Assembly (NCBI GenBank): GCA_943354745.1 | Contig: CALRDB010000033.1 | Span: 1-13,717 of the forward strand | Length of the DNA stretch: 13,717 nucleotides | Source: Candidatus Nomurabacteria bacterium | GTDB lineage: Bacteria > Patescibacteriota > Minisyncoccia > Phycocordibacterales > UBA10002 | Direction: 5' to 3' | Shown here: in pieces, positions 1-6,491 of the stretch | Position numbering within the stretch: the first letter of the stretch is position 1 | Layout: the number at the start of each line of letters is the position of its first letter | Program-made: the position numbers and the translations under genes | Notes under the pieces: generated by a model | Databases searched by the model: none | The model's input: the letters and a program-made list of their open reading frames with translations, nothing else | Told to the model about the DNA's origin: nothing

Positions 1-104
1 GATTTCCCCGGCTATTTCTTTTTGAGAAACACCGCGGTTCAGAAGCGACTCTATTAATACGCGTTCGCTCTGAGAAATATGCTCACCTTTGTTTCTTTTT
101 TCAT
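1..104 (-). pseudogene. IS30-like transposase, N-terminal end, truncated by the window edge and apparently frameshifted
   Basis: Read on the minus strand, the frame ending at position 1 encodes GEHISQSERVLIESLLNRG followed by VSQKEIAGEI. This matches the N-terminal helix-turn-helix of IS30-family transposases (pattern L-x-x-x-E-R-x-x-I-E-x-L-L-x-x-G-x-S-Q-R-E-I-A). The rest of the gene lies beyond the left edge. The frame is open from about 132 but has no ATG, GTG or TTG. The only suitable ATG (at 104) is in another frame and leads to a stop after 16 codons. One extra A in the run of six A after that ATG would join it to the HTH frame. This is therefore a frameshifted remnant, a slippage-dependent start, or a homopolymer sequencing error. 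A TATACT box sits 6 bases upstream of the ATG. The family call rests on about 30 residues. Confidence 0.55.
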
Positions 105-141
105 CGCGCCAGTATACAAGAAAATTCGAATTCTATCTTTA

Positions 142-177
142 AGTTGCCAAAGTGCGCGTTTGCGCTCTTTGATAACT
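142..177. other. Imperfect hairpin between the transposase remnant and the first complete gene
   Basis: The arms AGTT(GCC)AAAG-T-GCGC and GCGC-T-CTTT(GAT)AACT pair around a GTTT loop, with one T-T mismatch and one 3-base internal loop. It lies between divergently oriented genes and has no T-run. It could be an operator-like or IS-end structure. The function is inferred. Confidence 0.4.
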
Positions 178-199
178 AAATAAACAACAACTCAAGAAA

Positions 200-220
200 C
201 TTCAGCCTCAAAAGCTGAAG
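200..220 (+). other. Leader hairpin upstream of the 237 gene
   Basis: CTTCAGC at 200-206 and GCTGAAG at 214-220 pair perfectly around a 7-base loop. The stem ends about 5 bases before the AGAAAGG ribosome binding site (225-231), whose spacing to the ATG at 237 is 5 bases. It could affect mRNA stability or translation. No T-run follows, so it is not a terminator. Confidence 0.4.
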
Positions 221-236
221 CTACAGAAAGGCAATT

Positions 237-1040
237 ATGTCAGCACCAAAAGCAGCGAAGGCAACCACTCCAACACCAGCAGCAAGCGGTGGCGGACATG
301 AAGAGGAAAGTGAAAGTGTAATTACAGGGCTTCTGGCTGGTTTGCAAGGGGAAATTCTGAAAGACGCAGGGCGGTCAGCTATTCAGCCAACTGTTCGCCG
401 TCGCGCGAAAGTTGCGGCAAAATGGGCGCAAAAGTTTTTCCCCGTGAACCATCCGTTTCGAAATGATCTTTCTGAAGTCTTTCTCGATTTTGTCGGGAGT
501 CGGATCAGGAGGATGGGAAAAGATGGAAAAACGTGGGCCGGTATCGCCATCGAAGAAGTTGGGGAGTTCGTCAAAATGTTTGGGGAAGAATTCTGCAACG
601 AGGAAAACGGAGCAGAGAAAGGCTCCAAACCGCCGATTTCACCCGAACAGGCGAAAATGGCGGACGAGCTCGACAAGGAGTTCCTCAAGTTGGTGGCGTA
701 TCTCAACCACCATACTTCCGCCGATGATTACGCCGAACTTGAAAAAATAATCCGAAGCAAAGGTGAGTTAAACCACCTTGCTAAGGAGCTGGCTTTTAAT
801 GGTCCGAAGGAAACTCCGGAGCCGAAACAGCCAAGCGTTCCTCTTAAACAGCAAATCCGAAACCTTGGAAAAGGGATGGACGAACTGCTAGGAGAGTCTC
901 TGGCGCCGATCAACAAGGAGCTTGGACCGGCTGTCGCCCGTCTGAATGCACATAATGCGAAGCTGAAACTGGAAGCCGCATCAAGAGAACCGGAACCAAG
1001 TTCCCCACTCACGAAGCTCTTCCGTTGGCTCGCGAAATAA
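237..1040 (+). CDS. Hypothetical soluble protein, 267 aa
   Basis: I do not recognise the family. The ATG is preceded by AGAAAGG with 5-base spacing, which supports this start. Residues 1-28 are low complexity (Ala/Thr/Pro, then Gly-Gly-Gly and an acidic HEEESES patch). Residues 30-125 contain amphipathic helices with a basic RRRAK cluster near 54-58. Residues 135-180 are helical and charged. The last 70 residues are rich in Pro and Lys and end in a short basic helix, KLFRWLAK. There is no signal peptide and no membrane segment, so it is probably cytoplasmic. It lies 33 bases before a polytopic membrane protein gene on the same strand, which has its own ribosome binding site, so the two are probably cotranscribed. 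It might be a cytoplasmic partner of that protein, but this rests on position only. Confidence 0.8.
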   Translation: MSAPKAAKATTPTPAASGGGHEEESESVITGLLAGLQGEILKDAGRSAIQPTVRRRAKVAAKWAQKFFPVNHPFRNDLSEVFLDFVGSRIRRMGKDGKTWAGIAIEEVGEFVKMFGEEFCNEENGAEKGSKPPISPEQAKMADELDKEFLKLVAYLNHHTSADDYAELEKIIRSKGELNHLAKELAFNGPKETPEPKQPSVPLKQQIRNLGKGMDELLGESLAPINKELGPAVARLNAHNAKLKLEAASREPEPSSPLTKLFRWLAK

Positions 1041-1073
1041 TTCAAAAACAAAAAAATCAAGGAAAGGAAATCT

Positions 1074-2600
1074 GTGAACAACTTAATTCAGTTAATCAAA
1101 TTCCTAATGGGTGGCCTCTACGGAGGAGCCACGTGGATTGCGCAGCATATAACACCGAGGAAGGCACACGCCTACCTATGTGTCCTCGAGAAATTCATCT
1201 ACATCGCGGTCGGGATTCCGGCTGTCTTTATGGGTATGGGTTTCATCCTGTACTGGGTGTCGCGATATCAATCAGTTGGGCTCATTGAACCCTTATGGCG
1301 GATATCGGTACTCATAGGAGGAGGGTTCGCACTTCTCTTTGGTGTCGCGCTTGCGATCTTTGCAGGTCCAATAGGGACCTTGATAAGTGCAGCGACAGTG
1401 GCTCCAAAAAGCCCAACACCGGCCACGGCAACAACATCGTTGAAGTGGTATCAGTGGTTCTCGCCAATAGGAGTTCTGCAAGAGATCCCAGGAATCGGAG
1501 CAGGTCTAATGCAAGAGCTCCGAAAGGCAATAGAGCGCTATCTGGATGCAGTCCGCATGGTGCTTGTTGTGACAAGCTTCGGATTCTTCTTCTTCGCAGC
1601 GCTTCCACGACCAGACGTAACGCTACTCCTCTTATTCACAATGGGAGCGGCAGCCATCTGGTTCAACAGAGCCTACAGTGGGATCTGGGCATACGCCGCA
1701 CAGGCAGGAGCTCTAGTGGTAATGGCCATCTACGGGTTCAAGTACTTCTTCCCGAAGATTACGCCGGTAAAGCACTACCTTCGTCAGCCCCCCGAAGAGC
1801 TTACGTTGACCGAGGTCGACGCCAAAACGAAAGTCGTATGGAATTGGGTAAATACAAATTACCAATCCCCAGCCTTCATCACTCTTGCCATCGTATTCCT
1901 GGTGGTGTTGGTGGTGACAGTACTGCTAGTGCGAAAGGCGTTAGCCTCGTACACAACAACAACCTCAACACCGGCTGCAGGAGACGCTCACGCGGCTCCG
2001 GCAGTTGCAGTGGCATCGGGACACGGCGGTCATGACCACGGTGGTCACGACGCACACGGCGGTGGCGGTAAGCCAATGCACTGGTTCACCATGACGGTGA
2101 TCGGTGCATTCGCGGCGTTGCTAGTGATCTACCTGATCACCAACATCTTCGAGTCTTGGCACATTGCCAAGGCTACCGAACGGCGCCAATTGCTCGAAGA
2201 ACTCGAGCGAGTGGCGGCGAGGAGTGTAGCTCCTGCGCAAGTGGTCAGTAATGGTCGGTCAGCGCGGGTGGAAACATCCATCCAGGCGACAGCGCCTGTG
2301 GATATGGCGGTACCAAGTCTCACAGCTGTGGGAAGGTTGGGACTTAAAAACCCCAAAGGTTATAAGCTGGATATAACCTCAGGGAAGTTCAGCCTAGGGG
2401 TCCCTCTTCCGAAAGGGATGCACATCCGAGTTGACCCTGAGGACTTTCCCGTTAAAATTCGGGTCAACGGATTAGACTGGGAGCACACACCGAACGAGGA
2501 GAGCATCCTACCGGATGATGTGCGGTTTCTCCAGTACAAATGGAGATCCATGGACACCTCCCTCACGAACATTGTCGTATGGGTGGGACCGAAGGCCTAG
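1074..2600 (+). CDS. Polytopic membrane protein with a His-rich linker, 508 aa, unknown function
   Basis: It starts at GTG, supported by GGAAAGGA at 1061-1068 with 5-base spacing. Hydrophobic segments are visible near residues 41-63, 76-110, 161-177, 180-196, 203-222, 266-288 and 339-358. Between the last two lies an Ala/Thr-rich stretch and then a Gly/His-rich run (305-336, HGGHDHGGHDAHGGGG) that could bind divalent metal. Residues 360-508 form a soluble C-terminal region: a helical, charged part (LLEELERVAAR) followed by a beta-rich part with conserved-looking SLGVPLPKGMHIRVDPEDFP. I do not recognise the family. Polytopic proteins of this size occur in secretion and conjugation loci, but no VirB6/TrbL signature is visible. 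It is probably cotranscribed with the 237 gene. Its base composition looks more GC-rich than the neighbouring intergenic DNA. Confidence 0.85.
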   Translation: MNNLIQLIKFLMGGLYGGATWIAQHITPRKAHAYLCVLEKFIYIAVGIPAVFMGMGFILYWVSRYQSVGLIEPLWRISVLIGGGFALLFGVALAIFAGPIGTLISAATVAPKSPTPATATTSLKWYQWFSPIGVLQEIPGIGAGLMQELRKAIERYLDAVRMVLVVTSFGFFFFAALPRPDVTLLLLFTMGAAAIWFNRAYSGIWAYAAQAGALVVMAIYGFKYFFPKITPVKHYLRQPPEELTLTEVDAKTKVVWNWVNTNYQSPAFITLAIVFLVVLVVTVLLVRKALASYTTTTSTPAAGDAHAAPAVAVASGHGGHDHGGHDAHGGGGKPMHWFTMTVIGAFAALLVIYLITNIFESWHIAKATERRQLLEELERVAARSVAPAQVVSNGRSARVETSIQATAPVDMAVPSLTAVGRLGLKNPKGYKLDITSGKFSLGVPLPKGMHIRVDPEDFPVKIRVNGLDWEHTPNEESILPDDVRFLQYKWRSMDTSLTNIVVWVGPKA

Positions 2601-2654
2601 ACCTTTCACTTGAGTTGCTCTGTTGAAAAAAATAAAACTAAACAACTCGCACGG

Positions 2655-2703
2655 GCGGGGAGAAAAAGAAGTTGACACGTTGTCACCTTCCCTATCTCCC
2701 CGC
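2655..2703. terminator. Large hairpin between convergent genes
   Basis: GCGGGGAGA (2655-2663) pairs with TCTCCCCGC (2695-2703). Inside, TGACA (2673-2677) pairs with TGTCA (2681-2685) around CGT, and the flanking GAAG/CTTC pair as well. TCTTTTG follows on the plus strand. It lies between the plus-strand gene ending at 2600 and the minus-strand gene ending at 2775, so it probably ends transcription from one or both sides. The T-run is weak. Confidence 0.55.
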
Positions 2704-2733
2704 TCTTTTGTATTCCATCCACTCTTTTTCGGC

Positions 2734-2767
2734 GTTCCGGTTACCGTTACTTGTTACGGTCACAGTT
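2734..2767. repeat. GTTCC-GTTAC dispersed repeat, copy A
   Basis: This stretch (GTTCCGGTTACCGTTAC then TTGTTACGGTCACAG) aligns with 8601-8635 with few differences. Both copies sit directly beside the stop codon of a minus-strand gene. It contains its own weak hairpin (ACCGTTAC with TTACGGT, 2743-2760). Confidence 0.45.
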
Positions 2768-2774
2768 TCTTCAT

Positions 2775-3533
2775 TTACAGCTTCGTCACAAACTTATACG
2801 GACCGAGCACTCTTGAGCAATTGTTGTCTTCCACAGACTCCGCGATAGCGCTCGCCGTATCGGCACACATCTGGAAGTACAGTGAGTCTGCGCTAGGCGT
2901 TGACTGCCACCCGAATGGATCCATCTGCTTACTCGAACCGCCACCGATCCCTCCTATCCATATCTCCCCGATATTTCGTAAACCAGTGGTCATCTCAGCA
3001 TTGGTTGCAATATTGTATTTAATTTTGAATGGAGTAGCAGTAGGAAGCTTCCCGAGATTCCGAAGAGATGCTTTGAGGGTATACGAGCCTTCGATATAGG
3101 CACCACGCTCCTTACCATTCTTGAGGCCGACAATCGAAAACGAAGCCACGCTAATATCGGTGACGCCAACAGTAACCTGCACTGTCGCTGTCTGCGCAGC
3201 TCCTCGGCCATAGCAAGTGATAACAAACGGTCGATTAAGCGTGCCTATGGTGAGCGAGCCCACAGAGCTTCCTGAGGCTGGTAACGTAACATCGACGGCT
3301 GTCCAGTTACTCAAGCAAGCAGTCCCTTCCGATTTCCAGGCGAGTGTGAAGTCGGTATTAGCAGGTACAAGAATAGGAGATTTCACTTCCTGTCCTGCCA
3401 CCAATACCGAGAGACGTAAACCAACAGACCGAACGGTCCCGAGCGGAGGGGGGAAGACTACCGCAAAAACGAGAATGGGAGGGAGAAATACTAGAAGAAA
3501 CGTACCAATTATTGCTAGAAACAAAGATTTCAT
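2775..3533 (-). CDS. Secreted Ig-like/CARDB-like protein, 252 aa (paralogue of its upstream neighbour)
   Basis: I chose the ATG at 3533 over an in-frame TTG at 3542 because it directly begins the signal peptide (MKSLFLAIIGTFLLVFLPP, cleavage probably near residue 24). Residues 38-122 form an Ig-like beta domain with W66, C73, W77 and C107 (motif VITCYGRGAAQT); C73 and C107 could form a disulfide. Residues 126-244 resemble a CARDB domain: SYTLKASLRNLGKLPTATPF, then C213 in LYFQMCADTA and ESVEDNNCS near the end, so the usual E-x-x-E-x-N-N signature is present. The start lies 12 bases after the stop of the upstream paralogue, so the two are an operon. No strong Shine-Dalgarno site is seen, and translational coupling is possible. 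It is probably exported to the cell surface or medium. The ligand is unknown. Confidence 0.85.
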   Translation of the reverse strand: MKSLFLAIIGTFLLVFLPPILVFAVVFPPPLGTVRSVGLRLSVLVAGQEVKSPILVPANTDFTLAWKSEGTACLSNWTAVDVTLPASGSSVGSLTIGTLNRPFVITCYGRGAAQTATVQVTVGVTDISVASFSIVGLKNGKERGAYIEGSYTLKASLRNLGKLPTATPFKIKYNIATNAEMTTGLRNIGEIWIGGIGGGSSKQMDPFGWQSTPSADSLYFQMCADTASAIAESVEDNNCSRVLGPYKFVTKL

Positions 3534-3545
3534 GTAAACCAAAGA

Positions 3546-4322
3546 TTATTCGAAGATGAGCCCACTGGACCCACCAAGAGTCTTTGATGCATTATTTGTC
3601 TCCTTCGTCCCCTCATCAATGACATTATCTGAATCAACAATAGCCTGGAAATAATAGGCATTAGTTTTTTGAGCAGTGGCAGCACGTGGTAAATCTACAG
3701 TTACAACGGCTCCCTTTGCCAGACTTTGTATAGTCTTTGACTCCATTTCTGCAAAGTTAATTTTACCGCTCGCATCCTTAAGCCCTGCACTAAACTTAAC
3801 CTTAAAGGGCTTCTTTACATCGAGTAATCCGGCATTTTTAATGGTGGCGTGAAGAGTATACGCACCTACATCTTTCGCCTTAAAGGTATTTGGTTTAATC
3901 TTTCCGGCTGCCGTTACAGGTTCGATTGCATCAATGATAAGGTTAGAAACGATCAAGTCAGGCGAGACAACATTCAAACGCACTTTCAAGGTCTGGGCAA
4001 TGCCTAAACCGTAACAAGTAATAACTAACGAGCGACTTTCATTGAGTATCCCCTCCGAACCGACTGGATCTGAAGCTGTGATGGAACCATCCCAATTATT
4101 CAAACATCCCTTCCCTGCTGAACTCCATGTAATAACAATCTTTGCTCCTTTTTCCAATGAAAGTGCACCTTTTACAGGTACACTATTCACCAGTAGAACA
4201 AGGTCAATTTTCTTTAGTTCTGGAGTTGGGTTAGCATTAAAAGCGCTAGCCCCAACTGGAAATACGAAGGTTAAAACAAAAATGGCAAGACTTTGCAGAA
4301 CGGACTTGGCAGATACTGACAT
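3546..4322 (-). CDS. Secreted Ig-like/CARDB-like protein, 258 aa (paralogue of its downstream neighbour)
   Basis: A signal peptide occupies residues 1-27 (hydrophobic core SLAIFVLTFVFPVGASA). Residues 38-118 form an Ig-like domain in which W66, C73 and W77 occupy the same positions as in the downstream paralogue, with C103 in VITCYGLGIAQT; the two Cys could form a disulfide. Residues 122-248 resemble CARDB (DLIVSNLIIDAIEP at the start, AYYFQAIVDSDNVIDEG and KETNNASK near the end), an adhesion-related beta fold found in secreted proteins. The ATG has no clear Shine-Dalgarno site; the upstream sequence is AT-rich. The pair most likely arose by tandem duplication and then diverged. The CARDB part is full length, and nothing suggests a pseudogene. 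It has no C-terminal anchor, so it is either released or held by partners. Confidence 0.85.
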   Translation of the reverse strand: MSVSAKSVLQSLAIFVLTFVFPVGASAFNANPTPELKKIDLVLLVNSVPVKGALSLEKGAKIVITWSSAGKGCLNNWDGSITASDPVGSEGILNESRSLVITCYGLGIAQTLKVRLNVVSPDLIVSNLIIDAIEPVTAAGKIKPNTFKAKDVGAYTLHATIKNAGLLDVKKPFKVKFSAGLKDASGKINFAEMESKTIQSLAKGAVVTVDLPRAATAQKTNAYYFQAIVDSDNVIDEGTKETNNASKTLGGSSGLIFE

Positions 4323-4372
4323 AAAAATAAAGTTAATCTATTAGGACTTGCGCAAAAACTGATTCTTGTGCG

Positions 4373-4399
4373 TTATTCCCGCGAGTGTGGGAATCCATG
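4373..4399. repeat. CATTCCC/GGGAATG repeat, half copy
   Basis: TTATTCCCGCGAGTGTGGGAATCC is one half of the palindromic element also seen at 4815-4936, 6303-6368, 7140-7233 and 9897-9923. ATTCCC pairs with GGGAAT. It lies about 50 bases upstream of the minus-strand gene starting at 4322. Confidence 0.5.
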
Positions 4400-4814
4400 G
4401 CGTTAAAATCAGCCCATTCTAGATCCTTGCCTTAGTTTACAACTACCTCGCTATTGCTACGTCTCGAGGATGAAGGAAAAAGACAAAGTGCGTAGGTCCT
4501 GCCTATGATAAAATCCACAAACAATGACTCGACTATCTGAAACTCTATCACGAACAGGAAATTGTTTATAGTACAACGTTATCCACAGGGTCGTGTAGCC
4601 TTCAAGCAAAACCTTCAAATGTCTTCCGCTCTCAAATTCTTGCTTTAGCGGAAGTGGCTCATTCTTAAAAGACGGGGAGTGTAATAACCCCACACCCAAA
4701 GACTCAAGCCTCCTTTACGTGAGGAAGCAAAAACAAAAGTGAACACTCATCAAGAGTGACTCTCCACACCTCAGAAAGAAGGCTTATTTCTCGTATGGTT
4801 CCGTGTCAGGTTTC

Positions 4815-4936
4815 GTCATTCCCACGGAGGCCCGCCAATGCAGAAACGGCTATGGCGGGTAGACGGGAATCCGGAAAAGTTTTATGGGGTACTGGATTCC
4901 CCAGTCTACGACTACTCCGTTTTCCAAGGGAATGAC
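4815..4936. repeat. CATTCCC/GGGAATG palindromic element, full copy (MITE/REP-like)
   Basis: The outer arms GTCATTCCC (4815-4823) and GGGAATGAC (4928-4936) are exact inverted repeats. So are the inner arms GGGAATCC (4865-4872) and GGATTCCC (4894-4901). The element can therefore fold as one long or two adjacent hairpins. It has no coding capacity, as expected of a non-autonomous dispersed repeat. Confidence 0.65.
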
Positions 4937-4963
4937 AGGTGTGGACAGTTACCATCAAAAACA

Positions 4964-4992
4964 TTGACAACAATCATGTTATCTGATATAGT
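4964..4992 (+). promoter_or_regulatory. Sigma-70-type promoter placed for leaderless transcription of the 4999 gene
   Basis: TTGACA (4964-4969), a 17-base spacer and TATAGT (4987-4992) match the housekeeping consensus in 11 of 12 positions. Transcription normally begins 7 bases after the end of the -10 box, which is position 4999, the A of the ATG. There is no room for a Shine-Dalgarno site between the -10 box and the ATG. Confidence 0.75.
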
Positions 4993-4998
4993 GTTTCG

Positions 4999-6228
4999 AT
5001 GAAATCAGTACTCAAAAACCATAAGTTGGTGGCCATACTTTTTGTGCTTGCCCTTATTCTTGGTGGAATTGCAATACCATTAACTGCTTTTGGCGCAAGC
5101 GGAAACCGATATAATTCGGGGCCCGTTAACGTAACCAGTATCGATACCATCACGCAGTCTTTTGACTCCTACGGCGGAGGAAGCGGTTCGTCAGGATATT
5201 ACAATAACTATGGGAATCGAAATGTGGCAACAGGTTTATCTGTTTCGTGCGCGCCTACCCTTCTCACAGGAGCCGCCGGACAAACCATAACCTGGTTCTC
5301 TTCAGTGGTGGGAGGTGCAGGAAACTATTTCTACACATGGAATGGAACTGACGGACTCTCGGGAAATACAAGCTCTCTTTCTGCCACCTATGCAACCAAG
5401 GGCGATAAGTTTTCCACTCTTACGGTTATCTCTGGCAGTCAGATAATGACAGTGTCTTGTGGTTCAACTCATATTGGACCTTCTATCGAATCCATACGAT
5501 TCGGAAGTTTCGGCGCGTCGTGTTATGCAACCCCGGAGCGAGTTGCCCCAGGAGAGAGTGTTACCTGGCTTGCGATTGTCTCAGGGACAACTGCATCTAC
5601 CACCTACACATGGGACGGTTCTGACGGACTTACCGGGAATCGCCCGCTCATTTCTAAAATCTATACCACAAATGGCATTAAGCCTGCCATCCTTACCGTT
5701 ACGAATGGAAACGCTCAAATCGTCGCCGCGTGTGTTAATGCGGTAACTGTCGGAGCGAAGACTCCATCTGTTGCTACCGTCACCAAGACCACTTCTAGTA
5801 CACAGAACCTTGGTCTGCAAGGTATTTGTGTTCCGTCCTCTTCTGATGCAAACACGAAAGAAGAAATAGTCTGGCAAGTCGCGGTAGTGGGAGGTAACGG
5901 CTCATACCAATTCCTCTGGAATGGTGACGAAGGACTCGGTGGAAACGCGAGTACCACCAGGAAAATATACGAAACAGTCGGCTCGAAAAAGGCTACTGTG
6001 GCGATAAACTCGGGGGAAAAGAACATCACTCTCACCTGTAAACCAATCGAGATACGAGAAACTGGAAACGGTATGCTTTCCGCCGCTTTCTTCGCGTCAC
6101 TCTTCTCTTGGATTTCCGGCCCAGTCTATCTACTGTTCGGACTTATCCTTGCGATTCTTATAGGTATCATTATTGCTCGGCGAAAAAAGAAGCAGGAAGA
6201 AAAAGAAGAAGAGAAAGATCATGTATAA
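4999..6228 (+). CDS. Surface protein with three PKD-like repeats and a C-terminal membrane anchor, 409 aa
   Basis: An N-terminal signal peptide is visible (basic MKSVLKNHK, hydrophobic core 11-30, cleavage near AFGA at 30-33). A Gly/Ser/Tyr/Asn-rich linker (about 35-75) follows. Three homologous beta units then span about 79-154, 172-247 and 273-347. Each has an opening Cys, a central W-x-G-x-D/E-G-L-x-G motif (WNGTDGLSG, WDGSDGLTG, WNGDEGLGG), a Y-x-x-x-G segment and a closing Cys, so each probably has one internal disulfide. The C-terminus carries a membrane segment at 374-393 followed by the charged tail RRKKKQEEKEEEKDHV, which should face the cytoplasm. No LPXTG motif is present. It is probably a cell-surface stalk or adhesin. 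It is transcribed alone from its own promoter and ends at a terminator. The start is fixed by the promoter and signal peptide. Confidence 0.85.
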   Translation: MKSVLKNHKLVAILFVLALILGGIAIPLTAFGASGNRYNSGPVNVTSIDTITQSFDSYGGGSGSSGYYNNYGNRNVATGLSVSCAPTLLTGAAGQTITWFSSVVGGAGNYFYTWNGTDGLSGNTSSLSATYATKGDKFSTLTVISGSQIMTVSCGSTHIGPSIESIRFGSFGASCYATPERVAPGESVTWLAIVSGTTASTTYTWDGSDGLTGNRPLISKIYTTNGIKPAILTVTNGNAQIVAACVNAVTVGAKTPSVATVTKTTSSTQNLGLQGICVPSSSDANTKEEIVWQVAVVGGNGSYQFLWNGDEGLGGNASTTRKIYETVGSKKATVAINSGEKNITLTCKPIEIRETGNGMLSAAFFASLFSWISGPVYLLFGLILAILIGIIIARRKKKQEEKEEEKDHV

Positions 6229-6232
6229 AAGG

Positions 6233-6269
6233 AAAAACACCTTCGCCGAGACCGACTGAGGGTGTTTTT
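6233..6269 (+). terminator. Rho-independent terminator after the 4999 gene
   Basis: AAAAACACC (6233-6241) pairs with GGTGTTTTT (6261-6269), and the stem extends inward through TTCG/CTGAG with wobble pairs. It begins 5 bases after the stop codon. The A-run and T-run are symmetrical, so it could work in both directions. Confidence 0.75.
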
Positions 6270-6302
6270 CTTAATGGATAACACATGGACTCTCTTTCCT
6301 CT

Positions 6303-6368
6303 GTCATTCTCGTGAAAACGGAAATCCAGATCAAAATAGTCCTGGATTCCCGCCTACGCGGGAATGAC
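6303..6368. repeat. CATTCCC/GGGAATG palindromic element, degenerate copy
   Basis: GTCATTCTCG on the left, inner GGAAATCCAG and CTGGATTCCCG, and GGGAATGAC on the right repeat the order of arms seen at 4815-4936. The left arm has point changes, while the right half is intact. It lies just downstream of the terminator of the surface protein gene. Confidence 0.6.
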
Positions 6369-6449
6369 AACATACAGAGTTATGAGCAGATACTTTACTG
6401 TTGGAGTATTCAAACGAGAGTGTTAAAATAGTAGTTAGTTGTCCTAGCT

Positions 6450-6487
6450 ATTCATTCGCATATTCATATTTTATTCGTAATTAGTAT
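6450..6487. repeat. ATTCGCAT/ATTCGTA repeat, copy upstream of the 6492 gene
   Basis: ATTCGCATATTCATATTTTA and ATTCGTAATTAGTATTC are variants of the ATTCGTAGC/ATTCGCAT repeat seen at about 9940-9985 and 13020-13055. It ends 5 bases before the ATG at 6492, where a ribosome binding site would be expected. Confidence 0.4.
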
Positions 6488-6491
6488 TCTT

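Larger units (their letters stand above)
4323..4998. other. Gene-poor 676-bp region with repeats and hairpins
   Basis: I find no convincing gene here. It holds a half copy of the CATTCCC repeat (4373-4399), a perfect 8-bp hairpin CTTCCGCT/AGCGGAAG (4623-4630 with 4647-4654), a 5-bp hairpin CACTC/GAGTG (4744-4758), a full CATTCCC element (4815-4936) and the promoter of the 4999 gene. An 80-codon minus-strand frame at 4457-4699 has no recognisable product. A single TTATCCACA, a DnaA-box consensus, is at 4579-4587. Confidence 0.6.

Noticed and set aside
2623..3099. 158-codon plus-strand frame
   Set aside because: It passes through a large hairpin and then runs antisense to the signal-peptide-bearing secreted protein at 2775-3533. 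No domain is visible.
4344..4375. IS-end-like sequence GGACTTGCGCAAAAACTG
   Set aside because: I found no matching inverted end within the window and no transposase beside it.
4510..4590. Possible replication origin (TTATCCACA at 4579-4587, AAATCCACA nearby)
   Set aside because: There is only one perfect box, no clear cluster, and no dnaA, dnaN or other origin-linked gene in the window. One 9-mer match can occur by chance.
4457..4699. 80-codon minus-strand frame in the gene-poor region
   Set aside because: It has no recognisable domain and no ribosome binding site, and it spans a hairpin. The composition does not look like that of the neighbouring proteins. Probably chance.
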